A stretch of 38,800 nucleotides of DNA, from assembly GCA_903828255.1 (NCBI GenBank), contig CAIKLQ010000616.1, positions 1 through 38,800 on the forward strand, written 5' to 3'. This stretch comes from an uncultured Verrucomicrobiota bacterium (GTDB taxonomy: Bacteria > Verrucomicrobiota > Verrucomicrobiia > Limisphaerales > JADLHS01). Shown here in pieces: positions 32,212 through 38,800 of the stretch. Position numbers and translations under genes: made by a program. The notes beneath the pieces were generated by a model. It was not told the DNA's origin. It did not search any database and saw only the letters and a program-made list of their open reading frames with translations. Numbering within the stretch: position 1 is the stretch's first letter; each line of letters opens with the position of its first letter.

Positions 32212-32490
32212 TCAGATGCGGATGCCGTGAGATGGCTTGTGCGTGAGTTCTTGCCGGTGTCCTGGTCGGCGTTTGGGAAGCCATTGTGCCCGTCTCAATT
32301 CAGTTGCCGCGACCGGATGCGCCCACGGTTCACTGAAACCAAGTCGGGCGGCTTCTTCCTCGGCTGCGAGCTTGGTGGGAGCTTCAACCACGGTGCGAAG
32401 TGGATCACCCATCACGCGGGCATATTCCCGGTCGGTGTGGTAAATGCCCCACAGTTGGTTGCCCGGCTTCAGAGTCGCGGTCGTGCTCAT
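32212..32490 (-). CDS. Small hypothetical protein, 92 aa
   Basis: The product starts MSTTATLKPGNQLWGIYHTD and contains 'EAPTKLAAEEEAARLGFSEP'; the tail is basic (KRRPGHRQELTHKPSHG). The pattern of a short beta region plus a helix resembles small plasmid proteins with unknown role. It is divergent from the relaxase and forms a pair with the 84-aa gene. No clear ribosome binding site is seen. Confidence 0.55.
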   Translation of the reverse strand: MSTTATLKPGNQLWGIYHTDREYARVMGDPLRTVVEAPTKLAAEEEAARLGFSEPWAHPVAATELRRAQWLPKRRPGHRQELTHKPSHGIRI

Positions 32491-32572
32491 GGAGGTAGTT
32501 CATCAAAATCCGAGGGGGCAATGGTGTGTCAGGCACACAAAGGCCGCGCGCAGTCCGTGTAGTGTCCGGGTT
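32491..32572. promoter_or_regulatory. Divergent region before the relaxase, candidate oriT
   Basis: Eighty-two bases between the 92-aa gene and the relaxase start hold a small perfect hairpin GTGTG-TCAGG-CACAC (32524-32538) and two CCG(T/G)G-type GTCCG sequences like those of the hexamer array. MobF transfer origins usually lie next to the relaxase gene and carry a hairpin a few bases from the nick. The nick site itself cannot be named. Confidence 0.35.
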
Positions 32573-35389
32573 GTGGTTACGGCCAAGACGCAATACAACC
32601 TGAAGAACGCGCGCGAATACTTCGAGGAACACCTCTGCGTCGGCGATTACTACGACGAAGGGCAGCGCGTGGCTGGCGAATGGGTTGGCTTGGGGGCGGA
32701 GCGGCTTGGATTGGCCGGAAAAGTCCGCGCCGATGATTTTCTGCGGTTGTGCGAGAATCAGCATCCGGGCACAGGCGAGAAGCTGACTCAGCGCCAGAAC
32801 ACGACGCGGACTGAAGGCGACAAAAACACGAGCAATCGGCGGATATTCTACGATTTCTCATTTTCGCCCCCGAAATCGGTGTCCCTCGTAGGTTTCCTCG
32901 GCAATGACGAGCGGATTTTCGAGGCTCACGCGCGTGCGGTGCAGGCAGCTTTGAAGGATTTCGAGGCTTTCGCGGCAACTCGTGTTCGCATTGGTGGCGT
33001 GCGAAGCGAACGGCTCACCGGGAATTTCGTCGCCGCGCAATTCACCCATGACACCTCCCGCGCCCTCGACCCTCATTTGCACACTCATTGCATCGTGTTC
33101 AACGCGACTTTTGATGCCGTGGAAAACCGGTGGAAAGCGCTTGAGAATTACGAACTGCTGCGGGCGAGAAAATTCGCAGAGAACATCTATTACCACGAGT
33201 TCGCCCGCGACTTGAAGGCATTCGGGTATCGAATTCGCAACCGGCCACGAGGCGATTTTGAAATCGAAGGAGTGTCTGAGGAAATTTGCAGGCGTTTTTC
33301 CAAGCGAGATGCGGAAATTGATGCAGCTTTGGCGCGACTGCTGGCAGAACACCCGGAACTCGGTGGTGCGAACATCGCGGAACTTCGCGCGAAGCTCGCC
33401 ACGGAAAAGCGAACCCGGAAACAGAAAGATTTGAGCCGTGACGAACTGCGGCAACTGTGGGAGGCGCAGTTGAGCAAATCCGAGCGGGCCTCGTTGCGCC
33501 AGCTTTTAGAACAGCCGAAGAATGACGCGAAAGAGGAAAAGCGCATCGGTGTTGGTGAAGCGGTTCAGTGGGCGGAGGAACATTTGTTCGACCGAAACTC
33601 GGTCGTGCTGGAGTGTCAGGTGTGGCAGGAGGCATTGGGCCGGGCGCGCGGCGAAAGCTTCTCGGTCTCCGAACTCAAGGAATTCACCCAGCGGCGCGGC
33701 TACATCCGGGACGAAGCGCGGCCAGGCGAAGTGACCCTACGTGAAGTTCTGCTCCGCGAATGGGAAATCGTTCAGACCGCGAAACAGGGCGTTGCCGACT
33801 GTCATACTTTGGTGGTGAATCCACAGCCGCTGAATCCAAAGTTGGATGATGAGCAGCGCAAAGCACTTGATGCCCTGCTCGGCTCAGCTGACAGAATTGC
33901 AATTTTCCGTGGCGGCGCAGGCACGGGTAAAAGTTTCGTCCTGCGTGATCTGGTCGAGCAGGTTCAGCAAGCCGGGCGGCGAGTGGTTGTGCTCGCGCCG
34001 CAGCGCCAGCAAGTCGTGGACATGGAAAAAGCCGGGCTTCCGTCGCCGTCAACAATCGCAAGTTTTCTGCTCAAGCGTGAACTTGTCTCCGGCGCGTTGA
34101 TTGTCGTGGACGAGGCCGGACAACTTGGTGGCCGGCAAATGCTCGAACTCCTGCGTCTCGCTCGCGGAAGAAATGCCCGCGTGATTTTGTCGGGCGACAC
34201 CCGGCAACACGGCGCGGTCGAGGCATCGGACGCGCTGCTCGCCATAGAGCGACATTCCGGCATCAAGCCAGTTGAATTGCACACGATTCGTCGCCAAGAC
34301 CCGGCACTCGCCCGCAGCGCCGCAGAACGCGCCCGGATTCAGCAGTATTGCAACGCGGTCGAAGCGGCAGCGGCGGGCAAACTCGTAGAATCGTTCAAAC
34401 GCCTCGATAAAATGGGCGCAGTCGTCGAGTGCGGCTTTGGCGAACAGGCTGACAAATTGGCCGACGAATATGTCCGGCTCGCGGAACAAAATGCTTCGGC
34501 GGTCGTGGTTTCACAGACGTGGGCCGAAGTTCATCGAGTCAACTCACGCGTGCGGGATGCGCTCAAGGCGAAAGGATTGCTCGGCGCAAATGACACGACA
34601 ATTCAGGCACTCGACAAACTCGACCTCACGAACGCACAAAAGCGCGACGAACGGTTTTATCCGTCGGAAGCCGTCGTCGTGTTCAACCAGAAAGTCCGCA
34701 CAACCAAACCGGGCGCAACGGGAAAACTGGCCGGCATCGTGAAGCTGGGCGTTCTCGTGGAGGTGGACGGAAAATTTATCACCGTGTCGAACAAATTGCT
34801 GGACCGGATTACGGTTTGCCAAACGCGTGAAATTGTTCTTTCAACAGGTGACCGACTGCACCTCAAGGCCAATCGCAAACTTGCGACCGGTGGCCGGGTC
34901 ACAAATGGCGAGCTTGTCGCGGTCAAATCTGTCCGCGCTGATGGGGCGGTCGAACTGGCCGATGGCCGGGTCTTGGACAAATCATTCCGGGAATTTCTGC
35001 CCGGCTACGCGGTTACGTCCTACGGCTCGCAGGGCAAAACCGTGGATCACGTTTTGTTTTCCGATTCGACCATCAAAGCGGCAACCAACGCGCAGCAATG
35101 GTATGTGACCATTTCGCGGGGTCGGCGCGGTATCCGCATCTTTACGCCGGACAAACAGCAGCTCCGCGAAAATGTCACGCGCCCTGGTCATCGTCCGCTG
35201 GCAATGGAATTTGCGACCGGCTTTGTCCCTCGTCACAGCCGCCGCCTTTGGAATCGGCTGCACGGTTATATGTTGCGATTCGGTCGCTGCGCCGCCGACA
35301 ATTTCGTCCGGCTGACACTCACTCGCCGGCAACGTCAACATAACAAACAAAGATATGAGCACAAAATCACCCGAATGTTGGGCGAATGA
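32573..35389 (+). CDS. MobF (TrwC/TraI-type) conjugative relaxase-helicase, 938 aa
   Basis: The relaxase domain covers about 1-300: candidate nicking tyrosines Tyr15 and Tyr26/27 (DYYDEG), and the metal-binding histidines H168, H170 and H172 in HLHTH. The C-terminal helicase has Walker A GGAGTGKS (447-454), Walker B VVDEAGQ and the late motif 'GYAVTSYGSQGKTVDHV', as in RecD-like helicases. It cuts oriT, stays bound to the 5' end and unwinds the strand for transfer. The GTG at 32573 was chosen because MVTAKTQYN aligns with the usual N-terminus of the family; the frame open to 32444 overlaps the divergent gene. Confidence 0.92.
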   Translation: MVTAKTQYNLKNAREYFEEHLCVGDYYDEGQRVAGEWVGLGAERLGLAGKVRADDFLRLCENQHPGTGEKLTQRQNTTRTEGDKNTSNRRIFYDFSFSPPKSVSLVGFLGNDERIFEAHARAVQAALKDFEAFAATRVRIGGVRSERLTGNFVAAQFTHDTSRALDPHLHTHCIVFNATFDAVENRWKALENYELLRARKFAENIYYHEFARDLKAFGYRIRNRPRGDFEIEGVSEEICRRFSKRDAEIDAALARLLAEHPELGGANIAELRAKLATEKRTRKQKDLSRDELRQLWEAQLSKSERASLRQLLEQPKNDAKEEKRIGVGEAVQWAEEHLFDRNSVVLECQVWQEALGRARGESFSVSELKEFTQRRGYIRDEARPGEVTLREVLLREWEIVQTAKQGVADCHTLVVNPQPLNPKLDDEQRKALDALLGSADRIAIFRGGAGTGKSFVLRDLVEQVQQAGRRVVVLAPQRQQVVDMEKAGLPSPSTIASFLLKRELVSGALIVVDEAGQLGGRQMLELLRLARGRNARVILSGDTRQHGAVEASDALLAIERHSGIKPVELHTIRRQDPALARSAAERARIQQYCNAVEAAAAGKLVESFKRLDKMGAVVECGFGEQADKLADEYVRLAEQNASAVVVSQTWAEVHRVNSRVRDALKAKGLLGANDTTIQALDKLDLTNAQKRDERFYPSEAVVVFNQKVRTTKPGATGKLAGIVKLGVLVEVDGKFITVSNKLLDRITVCQTREIVLSTGDRLHLKANRKLATGGRVTNGELVAVKSVRADGAVELADGRVLDKSFREFLPGYAVTSYGSQGKTVDHVLFSDSTIKAATNAQQWYVTISRGRRGIRIFTPDKQQLRENVTRPGHRPLAMEFATGFVPRHSRRLWNRLHGYMLRFGRCAADNFVRLTLTRRQRQHNKQRYEHKITRMLGE

Positions 35390-35711
35390 ACCGCAAGCGC
35401 GCGGCGTTCGCGTTGAAATCTCGGCAGATCATTCGATGCTGCTGCCCCACGACGAATTCGTCTTTGCCGAACTCAAACGCGAGGGCAAAGACCAGACTCT
35501 CCGGCTGGTTTTCGTGACGCACGAAGTCTTGGTGAACGGTCAGGCATTACGCCGCATTGAGACGGCAATGCAGCGGATGGAATTGTCGCTCCTGACAAAA
35601 TTGCCAAGCAGCCAGCGCTCTTTGATTGCGGATGGTCAGCCGGTGATTCTCGAAATTGTCGTGACTGAAATGAAATCGCCAGACAAGCAACCGCAAGAAG
35701 CCGAGACATGA
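35355..35711 (+). CDS. Hypothetical protein downstream of the relaxase, 118 aa
   Basis: The ATG lies inside the last codons of the relaxase gene (35-base overlap), which suggests coupled translation. The product is a small alpha/beta protein with 'DEFVFAELKREGKDQTLRLV' and 'GQPVILEIVVTEMKSPDKQP', without TM or Cys motifs. An accessory role in mobilisation is inferred from position. Confidence 0.6.
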   Translation: MSTKSPECWANEPQARGVRVEISADHSMLLPHDEFVFAELKREGKDQTLRLVFVTHEVLVNGQALRRIETAMQRMELSLLTKLPSSQRSLIADGQPVILEIVVTEMKSPDKQPQEAET

Positions 35712-35922
35712 ACGCATCGCTCCGGCAACAGGCTTAACAGATTGGCTCCAAAAACTCCCAGCGGATTGCGGGTCGTAACTGATGCCGCTGAGCAGCAATG
35801 GCTCCATATCTTGAGAGGTTTTTTGGCTTTTGCATCGTTTTCATATCTCAGCGTCTGATGCTTCGTTGTGCAAACAGAATAGAATCGTCAAAAGTGCAAA
35901 AGCGGTCGGTGCGGCTGGACGG

Positions 35923-35965
35923 CGCGGCAGGCGGAACGAACGCATAGTCGTCTCCGCCTGCCGCG
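35923..35965. repeat. Palindrome C, 13-bp perfect stem
   Basis: CGCGGCAGGCGGA (35923-35935) pairs perfectly with TCCGCCTGCCGCG (35953-35965) around a 17-base loop containing ACGAACGCATAGTCG. The loop shares CGCATAG with palindrome A near 1.2 kb. Confidence 0.65.
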
Positions 35966-36010
35966 ACGGGAAGCGGCACGGACCGGCCATGATCCAAACC
36001 GTCGCGGCGC

Positions 36011-36057
36011 GTGCGGTGGGTTGGCGGAGCGAAATGAGCGCAGCCAACCGCCCGCAC
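36011..36057. repeat. Palindrome D, 15-base arms with two mismatches
   Basis: GTGCGGTGGGTTGGC (36011-36025) pairs with GCCAACCGCCCGCAC (36043-36057) around GGAGCGAAATGAGCGCA-like loop sequence. The GCGAAATGA core also occurs inside palindrome A. Together with C it suggests a family of dispersed hairpin repeats. Confidence 0.6.
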
Positions 36058-36119
36058 GGGCCAGCGCGGTTTCCTTTATTTGGGAGTTGCCGAGCATCAA
36101 CGTGTTTTCGCCAGTTCGG

Positions 36120-37142
36120 CTACTGCTTCGTTGCTGAGGCCAAGGAAGCGGCTTTGTTCTCGTATTCCTCAAGGCTTGGCAATTTCACCTTGGCTCGCTT
36201 TGCATACGAGCGATGCACTGCTTTTGAATTGTGCCCCAAAGCCTCCTGCGCGAAGCGTTCGGGATAGCCGCAAGTCTTGGCGCGTTCCGCCCATGCGTAG
36301 CGATAGCTGTGAAGCGAAACGCCCTCAATTCTAAGTCCCCGGCAACGCTGTTTGAATTCCGTGGCCCGGTCCCCGGCGCGGACCCGCACCAAGTAAGGGA
36401 ACAAGAATCCTTCCCCTGGCAAATCATTCAGCAGGTTCAACGCTTCTTCACCCAAATGAAAAACCACTGGGACTTTCGTCTTTTTCCGGGTGAAGCTGAT
36501 CGTCCGGTTTTCCCAATCAACATCCTCGGCGTTCAAACAGGCGATGTCGCCCTGACTGCCGCCCAGATGCCAGCACAGTTCGTAAAACTTCTTCCGCTCC
36601 GGGTTCTTCTCGCGTTCGACGATAGCTTGGTGTTCGACCAACGTAATCGCGCGCTTGTCCTTGAACTGGATCGCGGGCCATTGCCGCTTGGGAATGACGG
36701 CTTTCGGAATCCAATCCATATCGAGCGCGAAGTTTTGCACTCGCCGCAAAAATACGTTCGTGGAAACCGTGCCACGATGGAGTGCATCAAAAAAATGTTC
36801 AGCCTGCGTTTTGATCAAAGCGAGGTCACGGAACAGGTCGAACGCCTTGTCCTTCATGGCCACGTCCCATCGTTTTTTGGTGCTGCCTGATTTGTTCCGG
36901 CCCATCTCGTCCATGACGTGCTGCCATGTCCGCTTGGCGAAATTAGGGTCGCTGTGCTGCAAATAAACCTGGGCGATCTGCAAATTGATCGCGGGTTGCT
37001 TGCAGGCTTCGTTGATGGCGTTGAGGAACCGCTTGGCTTCTTCGCGGTCGGTGGTGTTGAGGCTGTTCCGTTTCTTCGTAACGGTGTCGAGGGAGTAGTA
37101 GATTCCGTTTTCGCGTCGGAAAACTGTGTAGCGTTGTTTCAT
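36120..37142 (-). CDS. Tyrosine recombinase / integrase, 340 aa
   Basis: The C-terminal catalytic part has HSYR (H278, R281), 'EALGHNSKAVHRSYAKRA' (H304 and nucleophile Tyr313) and a lysine-bearing beta hairpin (KKTKVPVVF, 220-228). The position of the first catalytic Arg (normally TGxR) reads GGSQGDIACL (194-203) with Ser/Gln instead of Arg. The N-terminal region has a phage-integrase SAM-like core-binding domain. The gene begins 175 bases from the tRNA-like fragment, the usual arrangement for an island integrase and its attachment site. The ATG at 37142 starts MKQRYTVFRR; a GTG at 37169 with weaker support is the alternative. Confidence 0.88.
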   Translation of the reverse strand: MKQRYTVFRRENGIYYSLDTVTKKRNSLNTTDREEAKRFLNAINEACKQPAINLQIAQVYLQHSDPNFAKRTWQHVMDEMGRNKSGSTKKRWDVAMKDKAFDLFRDLALIKTQAEHFFDALHRGTVSTNVFLRRVQNFALDMDWIPKAVIPKRQWPAIQFKDKRAITLVEHQAIVEREKNPERKKFYELCWHLGGSQGDIACLNAEDVDWENRTISFTRKKTKVPVVFHLGEEALNLLNDLPGEGFLFPYLVRVRAGDRATEFKQRCRGLRIEGVSLHSYRYAWAERAKTCGYPERFAQEALGHNSKAVHRSYAKRAKVKLPSLEEYENKAASLASATKQ

Positions 37143-37618
37143 GGCTCGTTTTGTTATCGAGCCTCCCACAACTCCGATCCGACCTGTTAGGGGCTTCTGG
37201 CGGCCTTATGCTTTCCTAGTGACGGACTTGTGCCTGACTGACTGATTTCATACACAATTCCATACACACCGGACCGGCCAGACTTCCCAACTTCAACTCT
37301 ACCAGCCACTTCAAATTGGAGGCGAGGGTCGGAATCGAACGGGTTCAGGGGATTTTTTCAAAATCCACTACTCCGCAATTACCACCCCACCACCAGAGGC
37401 GAACAGCCTCATAACTAACGAACGCCAATAGAATCAGGCATTTCTGCACGTTTGTCAAGCACCACCGATTACGCACCCAATACCAATCAACTACTCACCA
37501 ATTACTGATTCATGACCCATTCACTGGCACTTTCACTGGCACTTGAATGGTGCATTTTCGCATTGCGGGCCGATGAAATCTGTGTGCGACCTAACTGACG
37601 CCTTTATCCTGATGGGCA
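37143..37618. other. Gene-free stretch containing the element end
   Basis: It holds the integrase promoter region, the tRNA-like attachment candidate at 37317-37400 and, after it, AT-richer sequence with a duplicated CACTGGCACTTTCACTGGCA stretch (about 37523-37542). No gene is seen. Confidence 0.55.
37317..37340 (-). other. tRNA 3'-end fragment, candidate attachment site
   Basis: Read on the minus strand it has the T-loop TTCGATT, then CCGAC, CCTCGCC, T and CCA, i.e. a tRNA 3' end with U73 and encoded CCA, as in tRNA-Cys. The T-stem and acceptor partners needed for a complete gene are not there, although the flanking sequence (37350-37366) has a 5-bp stem with a 7-base loop TTGAAAA at the right distance for an anticodon arm. 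It is best read as the target piece copied by integration. The partner copy was not seen in the window. Confidence 0.55.
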
Positions 37619-38509
37619 TCACTTCTTCTTCATCCAGGGCAGAACGGAACGCTGATAGTCGGCGAATGCTTCTAGCTCCCGATGTGCCCAGTCGGCTGCT
37701 TGGATAACGGTCGATGCTAAATCTTTCGATGTGTAGGTAAACTTCCTCCAAGCCTTGGATTTACCATACGCGTCCTCAAACATCCAAGTTGATCCTTTTC
37801 CCTTTTCCTGGAGGATAGCGGTAATGCACTCTGCCATTTTCGTAACGTGCGGCACTTCATAGAGATGGCCAGAGGGTTCGGTGTTCTCAATCACTACGAA
37901 GCGGGACAAAAGTGCGTAACGCAAGACCTTCTGAATGATGCTCTCTCCCAAACGGTCAGGCTGGTCTTTGATGATGTAAACGTAATGTCCAGAATCTTCG
38001 AGCACAGCGGCGATTGTCTTCAAACGTTTCATTCCAGGGCCTGTGTCTTTTCCTAAGATGAGAACCGATTCGGAGTCTTCCAGGATGTTATTGGCACGCT
38101 GCCAAACTGAATCCCAACACTCACGAACTGCCGAAACAAGACGTTCGCCATTAATTGCTGCGGGCAGCAGCAGGTTCCAAGAGATGAAGATGTGTGGCTC
38201 GTCGTCATTTTCAATGCTCGGGTTTGAAAGGGGTTGGCCCTCTGACATAAATCGGCGGACTGCGCGCACCATCGCCTCAGCGAAGACCATCGCGTGGAAC
38301 TTGTGCATCCAATATTTCGTGTAGATATGCTCTCTTAATTCGCAGTTCAGCACCTTACCTTTTCGGGTTATCAGGCATTCGGGAAAATCTGATTCAAAGA
38401 TTTGGAGCGAGTCCCCTCTTTTGATGCGTGTGAAATCTGTTGTCTTGATCTCAGCAATGGAGATTTCAATGGGATCACATTTCATAGCATTTGCGTAAAT
38501 AGTATTCAC
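37619..38509 (-). CDS. TIR-like / Rossmann-like domain protein of unknown function, 296 aa
   Basis: The N-terminal about 90 residues form an unrecognised domain. The C-terminal half has an alternating strand-helix pattern: 'SVLILGKDTGPGMKRLKTIA', 'GHYVYIIKDQPDRLGESIIQ', 'SRFVVIENTEPSGHLYEVPH' and 'KGKGSTWMFEDAYGK'. This resembles TIR-like or nucleotide-binding folds that often appear in bacterial immunity proteins, but I see no certain catalytic Glu. It stands alone on the outer side of the attachment site. The ATG at 38509 is used; 38485 is an alternative. Confidence 0.6.
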   Translation of the reverse strand: MNTIYANAMKCDPIEISIAEIKTTDFTRIKRGDSLQIFESDFPECLITRKGKVLNCELREHIYTKYWMHKFHAMVFAEAMVRAVRRFMSEGQPLSNPSIENDDEPHIFISWNLLLPAAINGERLVSAVRECWDSVWQRANNILEDSESVLILGKDTGPGMKRLKTIAAVLEDSGHYVYIIKDQPDRLGESIIQKVLRYALLSRFVVIENTEPSGHLYEVPHVTKMAECITAILQEKGKGSTWMFEDAYGKSKAWRKFTYTSKDLASTVIQAADWAHRELEAFADYQRSVLPWMKKK

Positions 38510-38800
38510 CTACAGCAAGGCTGAGAAGGGAAAAGACCTCGGATCTTGGATCTCAAATCATCAGAGATGGGTTCATCAGTTTGCTCCTGTCGGCAGATTG
38601 TCTGCATCCGCCGATGAGGTATTCCGTTGTGTTCATCCCGCCTGCACCCGCGCCTCTGGTTGCTCCGCGCAACATCGCGCCGGCGGCCGCAACATCTTTG
38701 CGCCCGCCGTCACTCAGTTGCTGATGCTCCGCTGCCCGACGGCGCGGGCACAGGCGGGTGCGTTTTGTCAGGAGCGGTCCTGCTCTCTCGGGGCGGGTGA
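38510..38800. other. Right-edge stretch without a clear gene
   Basis: The first about 60 bases can hold the promoter of the TIR-like gene. The rest is GC-rich with short inverted repeats, for example CGCCGTC (38705-38711) with GACGGCG (38738-38744). No believable coding frame is visible before the window ends. Confidence 0.4.

Larger units (their letters stand above)
35712..36119. other. Gene-free stretch with palindromes between relaxase and integrase genes
   Basis: Two converging transcripts end here. Open frames crossing it (for example 35830-36267) are low-complexity Arg/Ala products of GC-rich repeats and are not believed. It holds two palindromes (listed separately) and a 16-base copy of the operator-like sequence found before the HTH gene at 5822-5837. 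Confidence 0.6.
28556..37340. mobile_element. Integration/mobilisation module of a putative integrative mobilizable element
   Basis: Coupling-type ATPase, ParA-like ATPase, MobF relaxase, integrase and a tRNA-derived end occur together. No VirB/Tra mating-pair genes are seen in the window. The right end is put at the tRNA fragment; the left end is not visible and the defence genes at 14-28.5 kb are probably inside the element. Confidence 0.6.

Noticed and set aside
32444-32572. N-terminal extension of the relaxase from an ATG at 32444
   Set aside because: It overlaps the divergent 92-aa gene, and MobF relaxases begin close to the nicking tyrosines, which fits the GTG at 32573.
35830-36267. 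145-aa open frame on the plus strand
   Set aside because: It crosses two palindromes and the integrase 3' end, and reads as Arg/Ala/Gly-rich low complexity.
37317-37400. Complete tRNA-Phe(GAA) or tRNA-Cys gene
   Set aside because: The anticodon-arm-like hairpin and the tRNA 3' end are both present, but the T-stem (ACCCG with CCGAC) and the acceptor stem do not pair and no D-arm fits.

Overview
The window is a high-GC bacterial accessory region, most likely from a Verrucomicrobiota genome (Pedosphaera/Limisphaerales type). The reasons are a beta-helix plus Ig-like secreted protein at the left edge, the domain style of the hypothetical proteins, and intergenic palindromic repeats with a shared loop. 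This taxonomic call is an inference; no rRNA or other marker gene is present.

Layout. (1) 2-1153: the 3' end of a secreted beta-helix/Ig-like protein, then about 350 bases of palindromic repeats. (2) 5663 down to 1504, minus strand: a tight seven-gene cassette with a Cys-rich small protein, two other small proteins, a four-TM membrane protein, a secreted VWFA protein, a 42-aa single-TM microprotein and an 82-aa membrane protein. Its function is unknown. (3) 5847-13329, plus strand: an operon with an HTH protein, a radical-SAM-like protein with an unusual CX5CX3C motif, and a complete oligopeptide-type ABC importer (lipoprotein, two permeases, two ATPases), chained mostly by ATGA overlaps. (4) 13344-14115: two small hypothetical genes around a strong hairpin. 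(5) 23928 down to 14076, minus strand: a seven-gene defence operon with a MORC/MutL-like GHKL ATPase, a Z1 helicase, a PD-(D/E)XK protein, an AIPR protein, a 5-methylcytosine methyltransferase, a small unknown protein and a Vsr endonuclease. (6) 27433 down to 24155, minus strand: a DUF2188 protein, TIR-APAZ and a short catalytically dead Argonaute, i.e. a SPARTA-type abortive-infection system, with a divergent WYL regulator (27516-28544). (7) 28556-37340: a mobilisation and integration module with a TraD/VirD4-like ATPase, a small TM protein, a ParA-like ATPase, an HTH-like protein, a striking 430-base degenerate hexamer repeat, a MobF relaxase-helicase, a tyrosine integrase and a tRNA 3'-end fragment as candidate attachment site. 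(8) 37619-38509: a TIR-like/Rossmann-like protein just outside that end.

How it fits together. The tRNA-derived sequence beside the integrase start, the relaxase plus coupling-type ATPase without any visible mating-pair genes, and two stacked defence systems suggest an integrative mobilizable element carrying a defence island. Its left end is not visible: no second copy of the tRNA 3' end was found in the window by eye. The most interesting points are the direct stacking of a MORC/Z1 modification-restriction operon on a WYL/DUF2188-linked SPARTA operon, the hexamer array in front of the ParA operon, and the uncharacterised VWFA and radical-SAM/transporter cassettes.
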